A DNA stretch of 64,000 nucleotides. Source: Niastella sp. OAS944. GTDB lineage: Bacteria; Bacteroidota; Bacteroidia; Chitinophagales; Chitinophagaceae. How positions within the stretch are numbered: position 1 is the first letter of the stretch; each line of letters begins with the position of its first letter. This document shows, piece by piece, positions 1 through 8,187 of this stretch. The DNA is taken from assembly GCA_024809215.1 (NCBI GenBank), contig JANUBW010000001.1, forward strand, positions 62,001 to 126,000, given 5' to 3'. The position numbers were made by a program, and so were the translations under genes. The notes beneath the pieces were generated by a model. It saw only the letters and a list, made by a program, of their open reading frames with translations. It was not told where the DNA came from and searched no databases.

Positions 1-585
1 AATGTTACTTACTCATGGGACATGGGTGATAACACCGAAATGCTTAACGATGCCAACGTAACACATTCATACACTAAAACCGGACTTTATACTATTCAGT
101 TGTTTGCGCAAAGCAGTACGGGCTGCAGGGACACCGTAAAAAAATCAATTAACGTTGCGCTGCCTGAACCACAGGTTACCCCTGTTACAAAACCAGTCGA
201 TACCCAGGCTATTCCCCCCGTTGTAGCTAAACCACAGCTGGTAAGCAGGGAAAAGGAAATAATAAAAACGATCAGTGTTGAAACTGATTCTGTGAACATT
301 TCGTTATATGACAATGGCATTATTGATGGGGATAGCATTACATTGATCTATAACGATGAGATCATTCTCACCCACCAGCTTTTGTCAGACAAGCCCATCA
401 AACTTTCCTTAAAGATCAACCCCAACCGGCAAAGTAATGAACTGGTTATGTATGCTGAAAACCTGGGAAGTATACCACCCAATACAGCGTTGGTTGTAAT
501 TATTGAAGGTAAAAACCGCCATGAATTAAATTTGAGCAGCAATCAGCAGAAGAACCAGGCCATTTCATTTATAATTAAACGTTAG
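1..585 (+). CDS. C-terminal part of a PKD-domain protein (5' end outside window)
   Basis: The reading frame is open from the first base, so the gene starts upstream of the window. The first ~45 visible residues look like the end of a PKD domain: a YSWDMGD core, then a THSYTKTGLYTIQLFA strand pair, then a GC-R-D-T edge. After a Pro/Val-rich linker (about residues 50-80) comes a ~110-residue beta-rich tail with no motif I recognise. PKD domains are extracellular adhesion or spacer modules, so a surface or secreted role is inferred. No sorting signal of the YPNP type is visible at the C-terminus. A strong hairpin terminator follows. Confidence 0.75.
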   Translation, partial: NVTYSWDMGDNTEMLNDANVTHSYTKTGLYTIQLFAQSSTGCRDTVKKSINVALPEPQVTPVTKPVDTQAIPPVVAKPQLVSREKEIIKTISVETDSVNISLYDNGIIDGDSITLIYNDEIILTHQLLSDKPIKLSLKINPNRQSNELVMYAENLGSIPPNTALVVIIEGKNRHELNLSSNQQKNQAISFIIKR

Positions 586-640
586 ACAACCACTAAGTAT
601 TACGCTCCGAAACAGACAAAGAAGGCTACAAATGAATAAT

Positions 641-674
641 AAAAAGGTTCTGATTTTTGTCAGAACCTTTTTTC
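641..674 (+). terminator. Rho-independent terminator
   Basis: The stem AAAGGTTCTGA pairs with TCAGAACCTTT around a short T-rich loop and runs into a T tract. It lies 56 bases after the PKD-protein stop codon. Confidence 0.85.
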
Positions 675-756
675 ACATTACAAGAAATTCCCCTACGAAC
701 AGAAAGTAAAAAACGGCATCATTTTTTCTGTATGCTCGCTTTAATAATCAAACCTT

Positions 757-2304
757 ATGTTAATGCGTAATCTTTTATTCCTATCCGTTTTGTTTTTGTG
801 CTTTTCCTGTAAGAAAGAGGACCATGTAAATGCAGAGGATACCCCGGATACACCTAACAGTGGGGCCCGTACCTCAACTCAGATTTATTATGTAGATGGA
901 GTGCAGGGCAACAACCAGAATGACGGTCTCACCCTTGCCACAGCCTGGAAAACGATCCAGAAATCCTTCGATGCCGCCGTGGCCGGAAGTACGGTAATGA
1001 TCAAAGGCGGTACTTATTATGAACAACTGGCAGTGCATGTTAGTGGTATTACGGGAAACCCGATCACATTTACGAATTACAATAATGAACAGGTGATCAT
1101 AGACGGGTCAAAAATAACAGGCAGCACTATTCTTACTATTACTGACAAGAGCTACCTTATTTTCCGCAATCTCACTGTTCAAAATATTACAAAGAACAAC
1201 GCGGTAGGTATTCTGGTATCGGCAAATAAAACCGGCGGGGTAAATGACCTGACCTTCCGCAATGTGGCAATCAAAAAAATTAACTGGACCAGCAATGCAT
1301 CAACTATTCCGAATTCAAACCAAAATTCACAACCATTTATCGCATTCGGATATGGTTCTGCTCAGGCAAATGCCATTACCAACCTGGTGATCGATAGTTG
1401 TGAATTCAGTAATAATATCACCGGCTTTAGCGAATCATTATCTTTAGATGGCAACATAGACGGATTCACTATTACCAATAACAAAGTACACGACAATACA
1501 AACATTGGTATTGCAGCCATAGGCCATTATGGAGTAAGCAGCAATTCGCAATTAGACCAGTCACGCAATGGTTTGATCAGGGGAAATATCTGTTTCAATA
1601 ACGTATCTGACTATGCTACAAGCGGCGGTATATATGTGGATGGAGGAAAGGATATTAAAATTGACAGGAATATAACCTATCAAAATGGTTATGGAATTGA
1701 AATAGGCCATGAAGAAAATGGCACCGCCAGTAATATTACTGTCACCAATAACCTGATTTACCTGAACCAGGTTACGGGGCTTGCCATTGGCGGATATGAC
1801 AATAGTACTACCGGACAAGTGGTTAACTGTATTGTTAGAAATAACAGCTTTCTTAAAAACAATACAAACAATGATGGGTCTGGCGAATTTTATATGACAA
1901 AGGCCTCTAATTGTACCATTGGGAATAATGTTTTTTATACCAATAGCCAGAATACCCTGTTCTCACTGGAAAATATCAGTCCGCAAACGGGTAATATCAT
2001 TGACTACAATACCTGGTATACACAAACCGGGAACGCTTCCGACATCAATATCAACTGGCGTAATACAAGTTATGAATCGTTCACTAACTATAAAACCAAA
2101 ACGGGGCAGGATGCGCATTCTTCCTTCAAAGACCCGCTTTTCGTTAATATTGGAACAACCCCCGACCTGCATCTGAAAACAGGAAGTCCTGGTTTACGTA
2201 CAGGCAATGCAGCATGGATAACAGATGCTACAGAAAAAGATCTCGATGGTAAGCCCAGAGTAGTGAATGGAGCGGTTGATATGGGTGCCTATCAGCAACA
2301 ATGA
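757..2304 (+). CDS. Right-handed parallel beta-helix lipoprotein (pectate-lyase-like fold)
   Basis: The 515-residue product begins with a lipoprotein signal, MLMRNLLFLSVLFLCFSC, with a lipobox Cys at residue 18. This predicts anchoring in the outer or inner membrane. The body has features of right-handed beta-helix proteins: an N-terminal YYVDG..GNDG.T..TAWKTIQ segment, GGTYYEQL, and many Asn-ladder repeats (NNKVHDNTNIGI, RNGLIRGNICFNN, NNLIYLNQVTGL). The C-terminus DLDGKPRVVNGAVDMGAYQ is typical of secreted PbH1 proteins. The family includes PL9/PL1-like polysaccharide lyases, but I see no decisive catalytic set, so a lyase activity is only possible. A second Met two codons in is an alternative start. 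Confidence 0.85.
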   Translation: MLMRNLLFLSVLFLCFSCKKEDHVNAEDTPDTPNSGARTSTQIYYVDGVQGNNQNDGLTLATAWKTIQKSFDAAVAGSTVMIKGGTYYEQLAVHVSGITGNPITFTNYNNEQVIIDGSKITGSTILTITDKSYLIFRNLTVQNITKNNAVGILVSANKTGGVNDLTFRNVAIKKINWTSNASTIPNSNQNSQPFIAFGYGSAQANAITNLVIDSCEFSNNITGFSESLSLDGNIDGFTITNNKVHDNTNIGIAAIGHYGVSSNSQLDQSRNGLIRGNICFNNVSDYATSGGIYVDGGKDIKIDRNITYQNGYGIEIGHEENGTASNITVTNNLIYLNQVTGLAIGGYDNSTTGQVVNCIVRNNSFLKNNTNNDGSGEFYMTKASNCTIGNNVFYTNSQNTLFSLENISPQTGNIIDYNTWYTQTGNASDININWRNTSYESFTNYKTKTGQDAHSSFKDPLFVNIGTTPDLHLKTGSPGLRTGNAAWITDATEKDLDGKPRVVNGAVDMGAYQQQ

Positions 2305-2330
2305 TGAAATAAGAATATTTCGGTTTAAGC

Positions 2331-2366
2331 AAACAGGTAGCGATCAGTTCGCTACCTGTTTTTTTT
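2331..2366 (+). terminator. Rho-independent terminator
   Basis: ACAGGTAGCGA and TCGCTACCTGT form a perfect stem around a 5-base loop and are followed by a run of eight T. It ends the beta-helix lipoprotein transcript. Confidence 0.9.
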
Positions 2367-2378
2367 ACAGCCAGCCTC

Positions 2379-2978
2379 CTATCCTTTTACTGTATAAGTT
2401 TGACCCGTTTGTGCGCCTAACGCACTTCTTACATAAGCTTGTGCAACCTGGTGCATAGTAGCAGGAATATGGCCCGGGAAATAAGGGAAATAAGCGGGTG
2501 ATGCTTCCACCACTCCTGGTGCTACGGAATTAATACGAATACCATTTTCCAATTCAATAGCTGCGCCACGAACAAAACCATCGATAGCTGCATTAACCGC
2601 ACTTAAAGACGTTGCAAATGGAACCGGATCATTGGCTAAACTTCCCGATGTAAGGGTGAAAGAGCCTTTTGGTGTGATATATTTCTGACCAATTAAAACC
2701 AGGTTTACCTGCGACATCAATTTCCCATCAATACTAACCCGGAAATTGGCGTCTGTCATACCTGAAAGTGGGCCAAAGTACCCATCGCCGGCAGCACATA
2801 TTAATGCATCAAATGCGCCAATCTTTTTATACATTTCTTCAATAGATGCGGGGTCATTGATATTAGCCTGAATATCGCCACTTTTAGAACCCACTTTAAT
2901 GATCTGGTGATCTTTGTCCAACGCACTAACAATAGAAGAACCAATAGTGCCGCTGGCACCAATAACAATAATTTTCAT
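2379..2978 (-). CDS. Short-chain dehydrogenase/reductase (SDR), 199 aa
   Basis: The N-terminus MKIIVIGASGTIGSSI carries the Rossmann NAD(P)-binding GxxGxxG signature. LICAAGDGYFGPL is the NNAG-like strand, and TLTSGSLANDPVP then SAVNAAIDGFVRGAA match the S/YxxxK region, but the Tyr-x-x-x-Lys is replaced by S-A-V-N-A. This is the divergent short SDR form common beside HxlR regulators. The substrate cannot be told. It is transcribed divergently from the HxlR gene at 3089, with a shared 110-bp promoter region holding an inverted repeat, so control by that regulator is likely. Confidence 0.85.
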   Translation of the reverse strand: MKIIVIGASGTIGSSIVSALDKDHQIIKVGSKSGDIQANINDPASIEEMYKKIGAFDALICAAGDGYFGPLSGMTDANFRVSIDGKLMSQVNLVLIGQKYITPKGSFTLTSGSLANDPVPFATSLSAVNAAIDGFVRGAAIELENGIRINSVAPGVVEASPAYFPYFPGHIPATMHQVAQAYVRSALGAQTGQTYTVKG

Positions 2979-2998
2979 GCAATGATTAATTTAAAATG

Positions 2999-3029
2999 CA
3001 AACCTATACCAATACTGTACCTTTGTCAA
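2999..3029 (-). promoter_or_regulatory. Bacteroidota-type promoter for the SDR gene
   Basis: On the minus strand there is TTG (3029-3027), a 20-base spacer, and TAGGTTTG (3006-2999). This fits the Bacteroidota housekeeping pattern TTG-N19-TAnnTTTG. The start codon lies 20 bases downstream of the -7 box. Confidence 0.65.
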
Positions 3030-3050
3030 GTAGTTACCTTTTTGTACAGT
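3014..3050. promoter_or_regulatory. Putative HxlR operator and overlapping + strand -7 box
   Basis: ACTGTAC (3014-3020) and GTACAGT (3044-3050) form an inverted repeat, and the word TAGTTACC occurs twice (3031-3038, 3050-3057). A + strand TAnnTTTG box, TACCTTTG (3018-3025), precedes the HxlR gene. The repeat overlaps promoters of both divergent genes, as expected for an autoregulating HxlR repressor; binding is inferred. Confidence 0.55.
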
Positions 3051-3088
3051 AGTTACCCTGAGGTTGTAATTGAAGCCTGGTTTACATT

Positions 3089-3433
3089 ATGGAAAAGAAA
3101 AAAAATGAAATAAAAAAGCACGGAGCAAACGAGTGCCCTATTACCGCCACTATAGATGTTATTGGAGGAAAATGGAAACCGCCTATTATATGGCTCTTGC
3201 TTAAAGGCTCAATGCGTTTCGGAGAACTTAGTAAGACAATGCCGGATATCGCATTAAAAGTACTTTCCAAACAATTAAAGGAATTAGAAGCGGATGGTAT
3301 TATTACCAGGAAAGCCTACCCTGAAGTGCCTCCACGGGTAGAATATTCACTAACGGAAAAGGGCGCATCCTTACGCCCCGCCCTAACCTTGTTATCGGAA
3401 TGGAGCGAAACTTATCTTTTAGCTAACAAATAA
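3089..3433 (+). CDS. HxlR-family winged-helix transcriptional regulator
   Basis: The 114-residue protein shows the HxlR pattern in order: a conserved Cys in ANECPITATIDVIGGKWKPPIIWLLLKG, then MRFGELSKTMPDIALKVLSKQLKELEADGIITRKAYPEVPPRVEYSLTEKG in wing order. Full length for the family is 100-130 residues, so it is intact. HxlR proteins are dimeric DNA-binding sensors of redox or small electrophiles and usually regulate a divergently transcribed oxidoreductase; here that is the SDR gene at 2379-2978. The conserved Cys may be a redox switch (inference). Confidence 0.92.
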   Translation: MEKKKNEIKKHGANECPITATIDVIGGKWKPPIIWLLLKGSMRFGELSKTMPDIALKVLSKQLKELEADGIITRKAYPEVPPRVEYSLTEKGASLRPALTLLSEWSETYLLANK

Positions 3434-3613
3434 ATAGCTTTCAAAAAGCAAGATCCCCGAAGCTGGCGCTAATGAATAATTTTATATTGCAGTCAGTGAT
3501 AACTTGGCCTATGTTATTTTCCCCAACTTTTTATAGGGTTTTTCCCGGCAGGAACGCATATAATAAAAAAAGGAAAGTGAGATATGTAAATAAGTAATAT
3601 TTATTGCACAGTT

Positions 3614-4135
3614 TTATTTCGCCTGTTCAAGAAACTGTATAAATTCCGGCGCTTTCCAGTCTTGCAGATATTTATTTCCATTGACAAAAAAGGTAGGCGT
3701 TGCGTTTACGCCGCTTCGCAATCCACTTTCAAAATCTGACAAAGCTTTCTTTTCAAGATTTATGTCGGCCACGTCGAGTTTAAATCGTATGATATCTAAC
3801 CCAAGGTGTTCTGCATAATTTATAATAGAAGAGTAGTTTAATCGTTTTTGATTCTCAAAGAGCATGTCGTGCATTTCCCAATATTTCCCCTGCAAACTGG
3901 CAGCTTCAGAAGCAACTGCCGCCATTAATGCCTGTGGGTGAATTTTTCGTAACGGAAAATTTCGAAATACGAATTTCAATCTGCTTCCCAGTTCATCCTG
4001 AATACGTTTAACAATAGGATATGCCGCTCCGCAATAGGGACACTGATAATCTCCATACTCAACCAATTCAATGGTCGCATCGGGACTTCCCAAAATATGG
4101 TCCCTGTCAGATACAGGTATTCTTAGATCAGGCAT
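3614..4135 (-). CDS. DsbA-like thiol-disulfide oxidoreductase (cytoplasmic form)
   Basis: The 173-residue protein has the thioredoxin-fold start DATIELVEYGDYQCPYCG with the active-site C32-P-Y-C35. A helical insert follows (residues ~75-125), then the cis-Pro region GVNATPTFFVNGNKY. No signal peptide is visible, so it probably acts in the cytoplasm, unlike classical DsbA. It lies 14 bases downstream of a peroxiredoxin gene on the same strand, so the two likely form an operon handling thiol oxidation or peroxide stress. Confidence 0.9.
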   Translation of the reverse strand: MPDLRIPVSDRDHILGSPDATIELVEYGDYQCPYCGAAYPIVKRIQDELGSRLKFVFRNFPLRKIHPQALMAAVASEAASLQGKYWEMHDMLFENQKRLNYSSIINYAEHLGLDIIRFKLDVADINLEKKALSDFESGLRSGVNATPTFFVNGNKYLQDWKAPEFIQFLEQAK

Positions 4136-4149
4136 CTTGCATTATTTTT

Positions 4150-4632
4150 TTATTGAGTAACGTTGTTCATATCGTCCAGGGCCTGTAAAATACCTGCTGC
4201 ACCCGGATTGACATCTACAGGTGACAGATAGCTCCACCGGATAATACCGTTTTCATCAATTACATATAAAGCCCGCTTAGATTCACCGGCCTCCTCGTCA
4301 TAAACCTCATATGTTCTGGAAACGGCACCCTTTGGTTCGAAATCTGCCAATAGTGGAAAATCCAGTTTTCGATCATTACTGAAGGCTGCGTGGCACCATT
4401 TCCCATCTACAGAAATTCCAACAAGTGTAGCCCTTTGATCAGTAAAATAATCCAGCATCTCATTGTAAAAGGTCATTTGATCACTGCATACGGGACTCCA
4501 ATCCGCAGGATAAAAGGCAAGGACCAGTCGCTTACCCCGGTTTTGTGACAGCGTAAAAGATTCGCCCAGCGAAGCGGATAATGTAAAATCAGGAGCGATC
4601 ATTCCAGGTTGTAGCATAAGCAAATTATTCAA
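4150..4632 (-). CDS. Peroxiredoxin (AhpC/TSA, redoxin domain)
   Basis: The 160-residue protein opens with GMIAPDFTLSASLGESFTLS and contains LVLAFYPADWSPVCSDQM, with the peroxidatic Cys at residue 49. The usual Thr-x-x-Cys is here Ser-Pro-Val-Cys. LVGISVDGKWCHAAFSNDRKLDFPLLADFEPKGAVSRTYEVYDEE matches the second half of the fold, and W-C may supply a resolving Cys. It is expected to reduce peroxides in the cytoplasm. It is the first gene of a pair with the DsbA-like protein, which could act as a reductant partner (inference). Confidence 0.9.
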   Translation of the reverse strand: MNNLLMLQPGMIAPDFTLSASLGESFTLSQNRGKRLVLAFYPADWSPVCSDQMTFYNEMLDYFTDQRATLVGISVDGKWCHAAFSNDRKLDFPLLADFEPKGAVSRTYEVYDEEAGESKRALYVIDENGIIRWSYLSPVDVNPGAAGILQALDDMNNVTQ

Positions 4633-4832
4633 TCATTAATAATATGAATTTTGTACAAAATACGAAATAACGAGGATTGCTCAGGCGACACCATCCCTGT
4701 TACAGTTGAATATGAGTTAACAAAGTCTGGACATGCCTTTCGGAAAGTTCTGGACGTAATGTTAGAATGGGGATTAGAACACTGTAAACGTGTAATTTAT
4801 AAGAAGAAATAGCTGCATCAGAATAACCCCGG

Positions 4833-5465
4833 TTAATTACTGTTGGCTTGAAGAAACAAAGTTGTAAATAGCGGGCATTCACAATTGCAGCCGATACCAT
4901 CCTTTATTTTCTGCGACACATAGCGCTGATATTTTTTAATAGAAATAACACGGGCGAGGAGGTAGCTGTAAGAAGTGATGACGTGCCAAATGTTTTCATT
5001 GATACCAAAGATCAACGGCTGCCTGTTATTCTGTTGTACAAAATAAACAGGGTCCATCCGGGTTTCACCCAGTTCATAATACCGGCAAAACGATTTGTGT
5101 TTTGATAAAAAGTTCTTACAGGTGGCAAGTTCCCGTTTCCAGTATTCCCTTTGCCCTTTTACATCTTCCGGTTGAAACAAGATCGATCTGTATAATAACG
5201 TAAAAAAATCAATCAGACCCACAAACTTCGGTTTCAGTGTTTTATAAAAAATGATCTCTTCCTGTGGGTCGGCAAAAGCAACGCCTTCTACCCTTTCCTG
5301 AATGCTTAACCAGGCTTTTATCGTGAAACCAAAGCTCCATTCAACCCATTTCTTTTCGTCGGAGGCAGTAGCCTCATAATACGCCAATTGAAGCAATACT
5401 TTTTTGTACACTCGGCCACATTGTTGTTTTAAGCTTAGTTGGTTTGTCATACAATAGTTTTTCAA
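4833..5465 (-). CDS. RteC-family protein
   Basis: The 210-residue protein has the RteC pattern: an EEIIFYKTLKPKFVGLIDFFTLLYRS segment (residues ~72-97), then a C-terminal FLSKHKSFCRYYELGETRMDPVYF segment, which corresponds to the H-x-x-F-x-x-YY-x-x-G-x-T-x-x-D-x-x-YF signature. In Bacteroides the family member RteC controls excision of tetracycline conjugative elements, and many chromosomal orphans exist. No integrase or mobilization gene is present here, so this is an orphan or a leftover. Met at 5450 is an alternative start. Family call fairly sure, function unknown. Confidence 0.7.
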   Translation of the reverse strand: MKNYCMTNQLSLKQQCGRVYKKVLLQLAYYEATASDEKKWVEWSFGFTIKAWLSIQERVEGVAFADPQEEIIFYKTLKPKFVGLIDFFTLLYRSILFQPEDVKGQREYWKRELATCKNFLSKHKSFCRYYELGETRMDPVYFVQQNNRQPLIFGINENIWHVITSYSYLLARVISIKKYQRYVSQKIKDGIGCNCECPLFTTLFLQANSN

Positions 5466-5798
5466 ATAAGTAATAGAAAAGCAGGCGGAACAAAGCCATT
5501 TTCATGGGGCACAGATCACCATGGGGGCTTTCACAGGTGCATTCCTATAAGCAAATGCAAAATGATTTGTTATTATCTAAAGGGATAAGACGTTCACTCT
5601 CCCAAAAGGGGGATAAAACTTTTTTGAGGTTGGATCAATGAGAGGCAATAAGACGTACTATTAATTAAAACGATTGAAACGCGCATTTATACTAATAGTA
5701 AGAAAAATTTAATGCTGGCCCGGCAGAAAGCTATTTTGCCTTAGCTTTTTCCCAATTGGGCTAATATAGTCATATGAGATTTTTTGTAGTTTAACCGG
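5466..5798. other. Intergenic region without a recognised gene
   Basis: About 330 bases between the divergent RteC-like and ThuA-like genes. I see no credible coding frame. A 10-bp palindrome CCCAATTGGG lies at 5751-5760, about 40 bases before the ThuA start, and could be a regulatory site. No promoter match is convincing. Confidence 0.5.
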
Positions 5799-6551
5799 AT
5801 GAAAAAATTTTCCCCTTGTCTGGCCGCCGCCTTCATGCTCCTCGTTTTGACCGCAGGATGTACTCACTTTTCTTTCGCGCAGCAACAAAAGATCAGGGTG
5901 CTTGTCATCAGCGGTGGGCATGGCTTTAAACACGAACCATTTTATGACGTTTTCAACTCCATCCCTTCCATTACATACGATACCCTTGTTCAGCCACAAG
6001 CCAATGCGCTCATCGCTTCACCCGGGGTAAAAAAATATGATGTGCTGGTGTTTTATGATATGTTCGATTCCATTGCTCCCGCACAGCAGGAGGCCTATGT
6101 TAGCCTGCTAAAAAAAGGCACATCCATGATCTTCCTGCATCATTCGTTGGTGAGTTACCAAAACTGGCCTGAATTTATACAAATTGTAGGCGGACAATAC
6201 CACACCCAACCGGTAGTGGTAAATGGTGATACATTAAAAACCAGCTACGAACACGATGTGAACATTCCCGTGAAAATAGAAAACAAAAAGCACCCCGTGA
6301 CCCGGGGTATTTCTGATTTTGACATAGTTGATGAAGTGTACGGTGGGGTTGAAATTCTACCGCAGGTAAAACCTTTGCTGAGTACTACGCATCCCAAAAG
6401 CATGCGCTATCTCGCCTGGATCAATCATTACGGGAAATCAGATGTTCTATATATACAGTTAGGCCACGGTCCGTCGGGTTATTCCAATCCGAATTACCGG
6501 AAATTGATACGGCAAGCCATTGAGTGGTCTGCCAAACAATCGAAAAAATAA
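5799..6551 (+). CDS. Secreted ThuA-like domain protein
   Basis: The 250-residue protein has an N-terminal signal (residues 1-28) with a Cys in LTAGCTHFSFAQQ; cleavage after a lipobox (LTAGC) or after FAQ are both possible. The body is a ThuA-like (type 1 glutamine amidotransferase-like) fold: IRVLVISGGHGFKHEPFYDVF, YDVLVFYDMFDSI, GTSMIFLHHSLVSYQNWPEF..GGQY, HPVTRGISDF, and YIQLGHGPSGYSNPNYRKL. ThuA-like proteins act on or bind sugars in Bacteroidota degradative clusters. The catalytic function is not established and no sugar genes flank it. Confidence 0.9.
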   Translation: MKKFSPCLAAAFMLLVLTAGCTHFSFAQQQKIRVLVISGGHGFKHEPFYDVFNSIPSITYDTLVQPQANALIASPGVKKYDVLVFYDMFDSIAPAQQEAYVSLLKKGTSMIFLHHSLVSYQNWPEFIQIVGGQYHTQPVVVNGDTLKTSYEHDVNIPVKIENKKHPVTRGISDFDIVDEVYGGVEILPQVKPLLSTTHPKSMRYLAWINHYGKSDVLYIQLGHGPSGYSNPNYRKLIRQAIEWSAKQSKK

Positions 6552-6598
6552 ATCTGTATATTGTCGCATAAACTTGTGGTGCTAATTATAAATAAATA

Positions 6599-6880
6599 AT
6601 GTCAGAACAATTATACTTTTTTAAATTCAATAAGGAAATTGCAAGAACTAAACTATCTACTTTGCTTAATAAGGATGATAGTTTTTCTTACAAACAATAT
6701 CTCTTCGAAAATTTCAGCAAAGGCGAAGAGTATGTGCAGTTCAATAATGTAATAAACAAGATAGATGAAAACATTGAACTGCTATCAACCGAGGAACTCT
6801 GGAGCTTATATGGCTGGTTTTCTGAAAGAGCTGAAAAACTACATACCGTAACGCGGTTCTGGAACGCAAGACGGCACTAA
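6599..6880 (+). CDS. Hypothetical 93-aa protein, 3' end run into regulator remnant
   Basis: The frame opens MSEQLYFFKFNKEIARTK and is acidic and helical through about residue 82 (ELWSLYGWFSERAEKLHT). The last ~10 residues overlap DNA that, one frame over, encodes a response-regulator C-terminus. This suggests the original end of this gene was lost at a junction near 6840. I do not recognise the family. It follows the ThuA-like gene by 47 bases. Confidence 0.45.
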   Translation: MSEQLYFFKFNKEIARTKLSTLLNKDDSFSYKQYLFENFSKGEEYVQFNNVINKIDENIELLSTEELWSLYGWFSERAEKLHTVTRFWNARRH

Positions 6881-7020
6881 TTACACTCTGGGGTGATGAC
6901 AGCTTTTTTCTTACGCGGACAATGGATGTGTTTATCACAAAGTTACGCAAGCACCTTCGGCGCGATCCCGGCGTAGCAATTCTGAACATTCGCGGTATCG
7001 GGTATAAAATGACCTGCTGA
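6841..7020 (+). pseudogene. Remnant of an OmpR-family response regulator (C-terminal winged helix)
   Basis: The frame ending at the TGA of 7018-7020 reads LERKTALITLWGDDSFF, then TRTMDVFITKLRKHLRR, then AILNIRGIGYKMTC. This is the recognition helix and wing of a Trans_reg_C domain, which in this phylum usually reads LWGxDxyFxxRSMDVyIxKLRK..VRGxGYkL. The receiver domain and the start of the effector domain are absent; a stop codon at 6832-6834 closes the frame upstream. It is therefore a 5'-deleted fragment, not a gene. Confidence 0.8.
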
Positions 7021-7821
7021 TTAAACATGATAAATTAGCCCCCTACCCTTATCCAGCGATTTGATAGTTGTCATATCATCGGAAGACAACTCAAAGTCAA
7101 ATACATTGAAATTTTCATTTATCCTTTTCCTATTTGCTGATTTCGGAATAACCACCACTTCTTTTTGAATTAACCATCGTAGAACCACCTGGGCAATGCT
7201 TTTATTATATTTGCTTGCAAGCGCTTGTAAAAGTTCATTATTAAAAAGATTGTTTTTACCCTGAGCCAAGGGTGCCCATGACTGCAATTGGATGCCTTGA
7301 GATCTCAAAGCTTTCTGCATTTCTGTTTTTTGGGAAAATGGATGTGTCTCCACCTGATTTACTGCTGGTATCACACTATGCTGCTTGAGTAAATTCTGAA
7401 TCTGGTCCATATTGAAATTACTTACACCAATAGCCCTTACTTTACCTTCTTTATATAATTCTTCCATTGCTTTCCACGAGGAATTTACGTCTCCCTGCGG
7501 GATGTGAATCAGGTATAGATCAATATAGTCGAGACCCAATTTTTTAAGCGATGCTTCAAAGGCGCGCTTTGCTTTTTCATACCCGGGGGCTGCTGGCAAA
7601 AATTTTGTGGTCACAAAGATCTCTTCCCGTTTGACATTACTTTTTTTGATCGCTCTGCCCACCGATTCCTCATTATAGTATGCCGCAGCTGTGTCGATCA
7701 ATCTGTAACCAATATGTAAAGCATCCAGCACAGATTGCTCACACGCTGAGCCATCTTGAAGCAAGTAAGTGCCAAAACCAAGCAGCGGCATTTTTATACC
7801 GTTATTTAATGTTATGTTCAT
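7021..7821 (-). CDS. Aldo/keto reductase
   Basis: With the ATG at 7821 the product is 266 residues and starts MNITLNNGIKMPLLGFGTYLL, the canonical AKR strand. A longer upstream frame to 7932 adds 37 non-homologous residues and is rejected. The catalytic set is visible: Asp in RLIDTAAAY, Tyr in YYNEESVGRA, Lys in IFVTTKF, and His in LYLIHIPQG. RAIGVSNFNM and VVVIPKSANRKRINENFNVFDFELSSDDM supply the NADPH-binding end. It should reduce aldehydes or ketones with NADPH; the substrate is not predictable. Its stop codon abuts the regulator remnant. Confidence 0.92.
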   Translation of the reverse strand: MNITLNNGIKMPLLGFGTYLLQDGSACEQSVLDALHIGYRLIDTAAAYYNEESVGRAIKKSNVKREEIFVTTKFLPAAPGYEKAKRAFEASLKKLGLDYIDLYLIHIPQGDVNSSWKAMEELYKEGKVRAIGVSNFNMDQIQNLLKQHSVIPAVNQVETHPFSQKTEMQKALRSQGIQLQSWAPLAQGKNNLFNNELLQALASKYNKSIAQVVLRWLIQKEVVVIPKSANRKRINENFNVFDFELSSDDMTTIKSLDKGRGLIYHV

Positions 7822-8187
7822 CACTTTATACCTATGTTTTCTGCTGCAAAATTGTGGAGAAAGAGCGAGCCGTTTTGTATATAGATTACGGGGTTTCTTA
7901 CCCATATTACTGATTGGGAAGGCCGGTATCAAATGGGATTACCGGAACCTGTACTTTTGTAGCAATAAAAAGAATGAGGTATGGAAGGATCCAGCTTATG
8001 ATAACGAATGGAGCTACTACAAAATAGGCTGCCTTCCGGAGGGTGAATGAAGTAACATTTAACAGCACTTGTAATACGATATACGCCAATTAACGGGTCA
8101 ATATAGCCGGAATTAAAAAGGTTGGACCACCTTGAGAAGATGGTTCAACCTTATAGCTTTCGCTGTGGGATACATGGGTTATATACC
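7822..8187. other. Intergenic region without a recognised gene
   Basis: Roughly 370 bases between two minus-strand genes. A 60-codon minus-strand frame (7907-8089) encodes a hydrophobic peptide, VVAPFVIISWILPYLILFIA in its centre, but it has no recognisable family or ribosome site. It may be a decayed membrane protein end. Nothing else is apparent. Confidence 0.4.

Noticed and set aside
7907-8089. 60-codon hydrophobic minus-strand peptide
   Set aside because: It might be a decayed permease end, but no family motif or ribosome site supports a gene.
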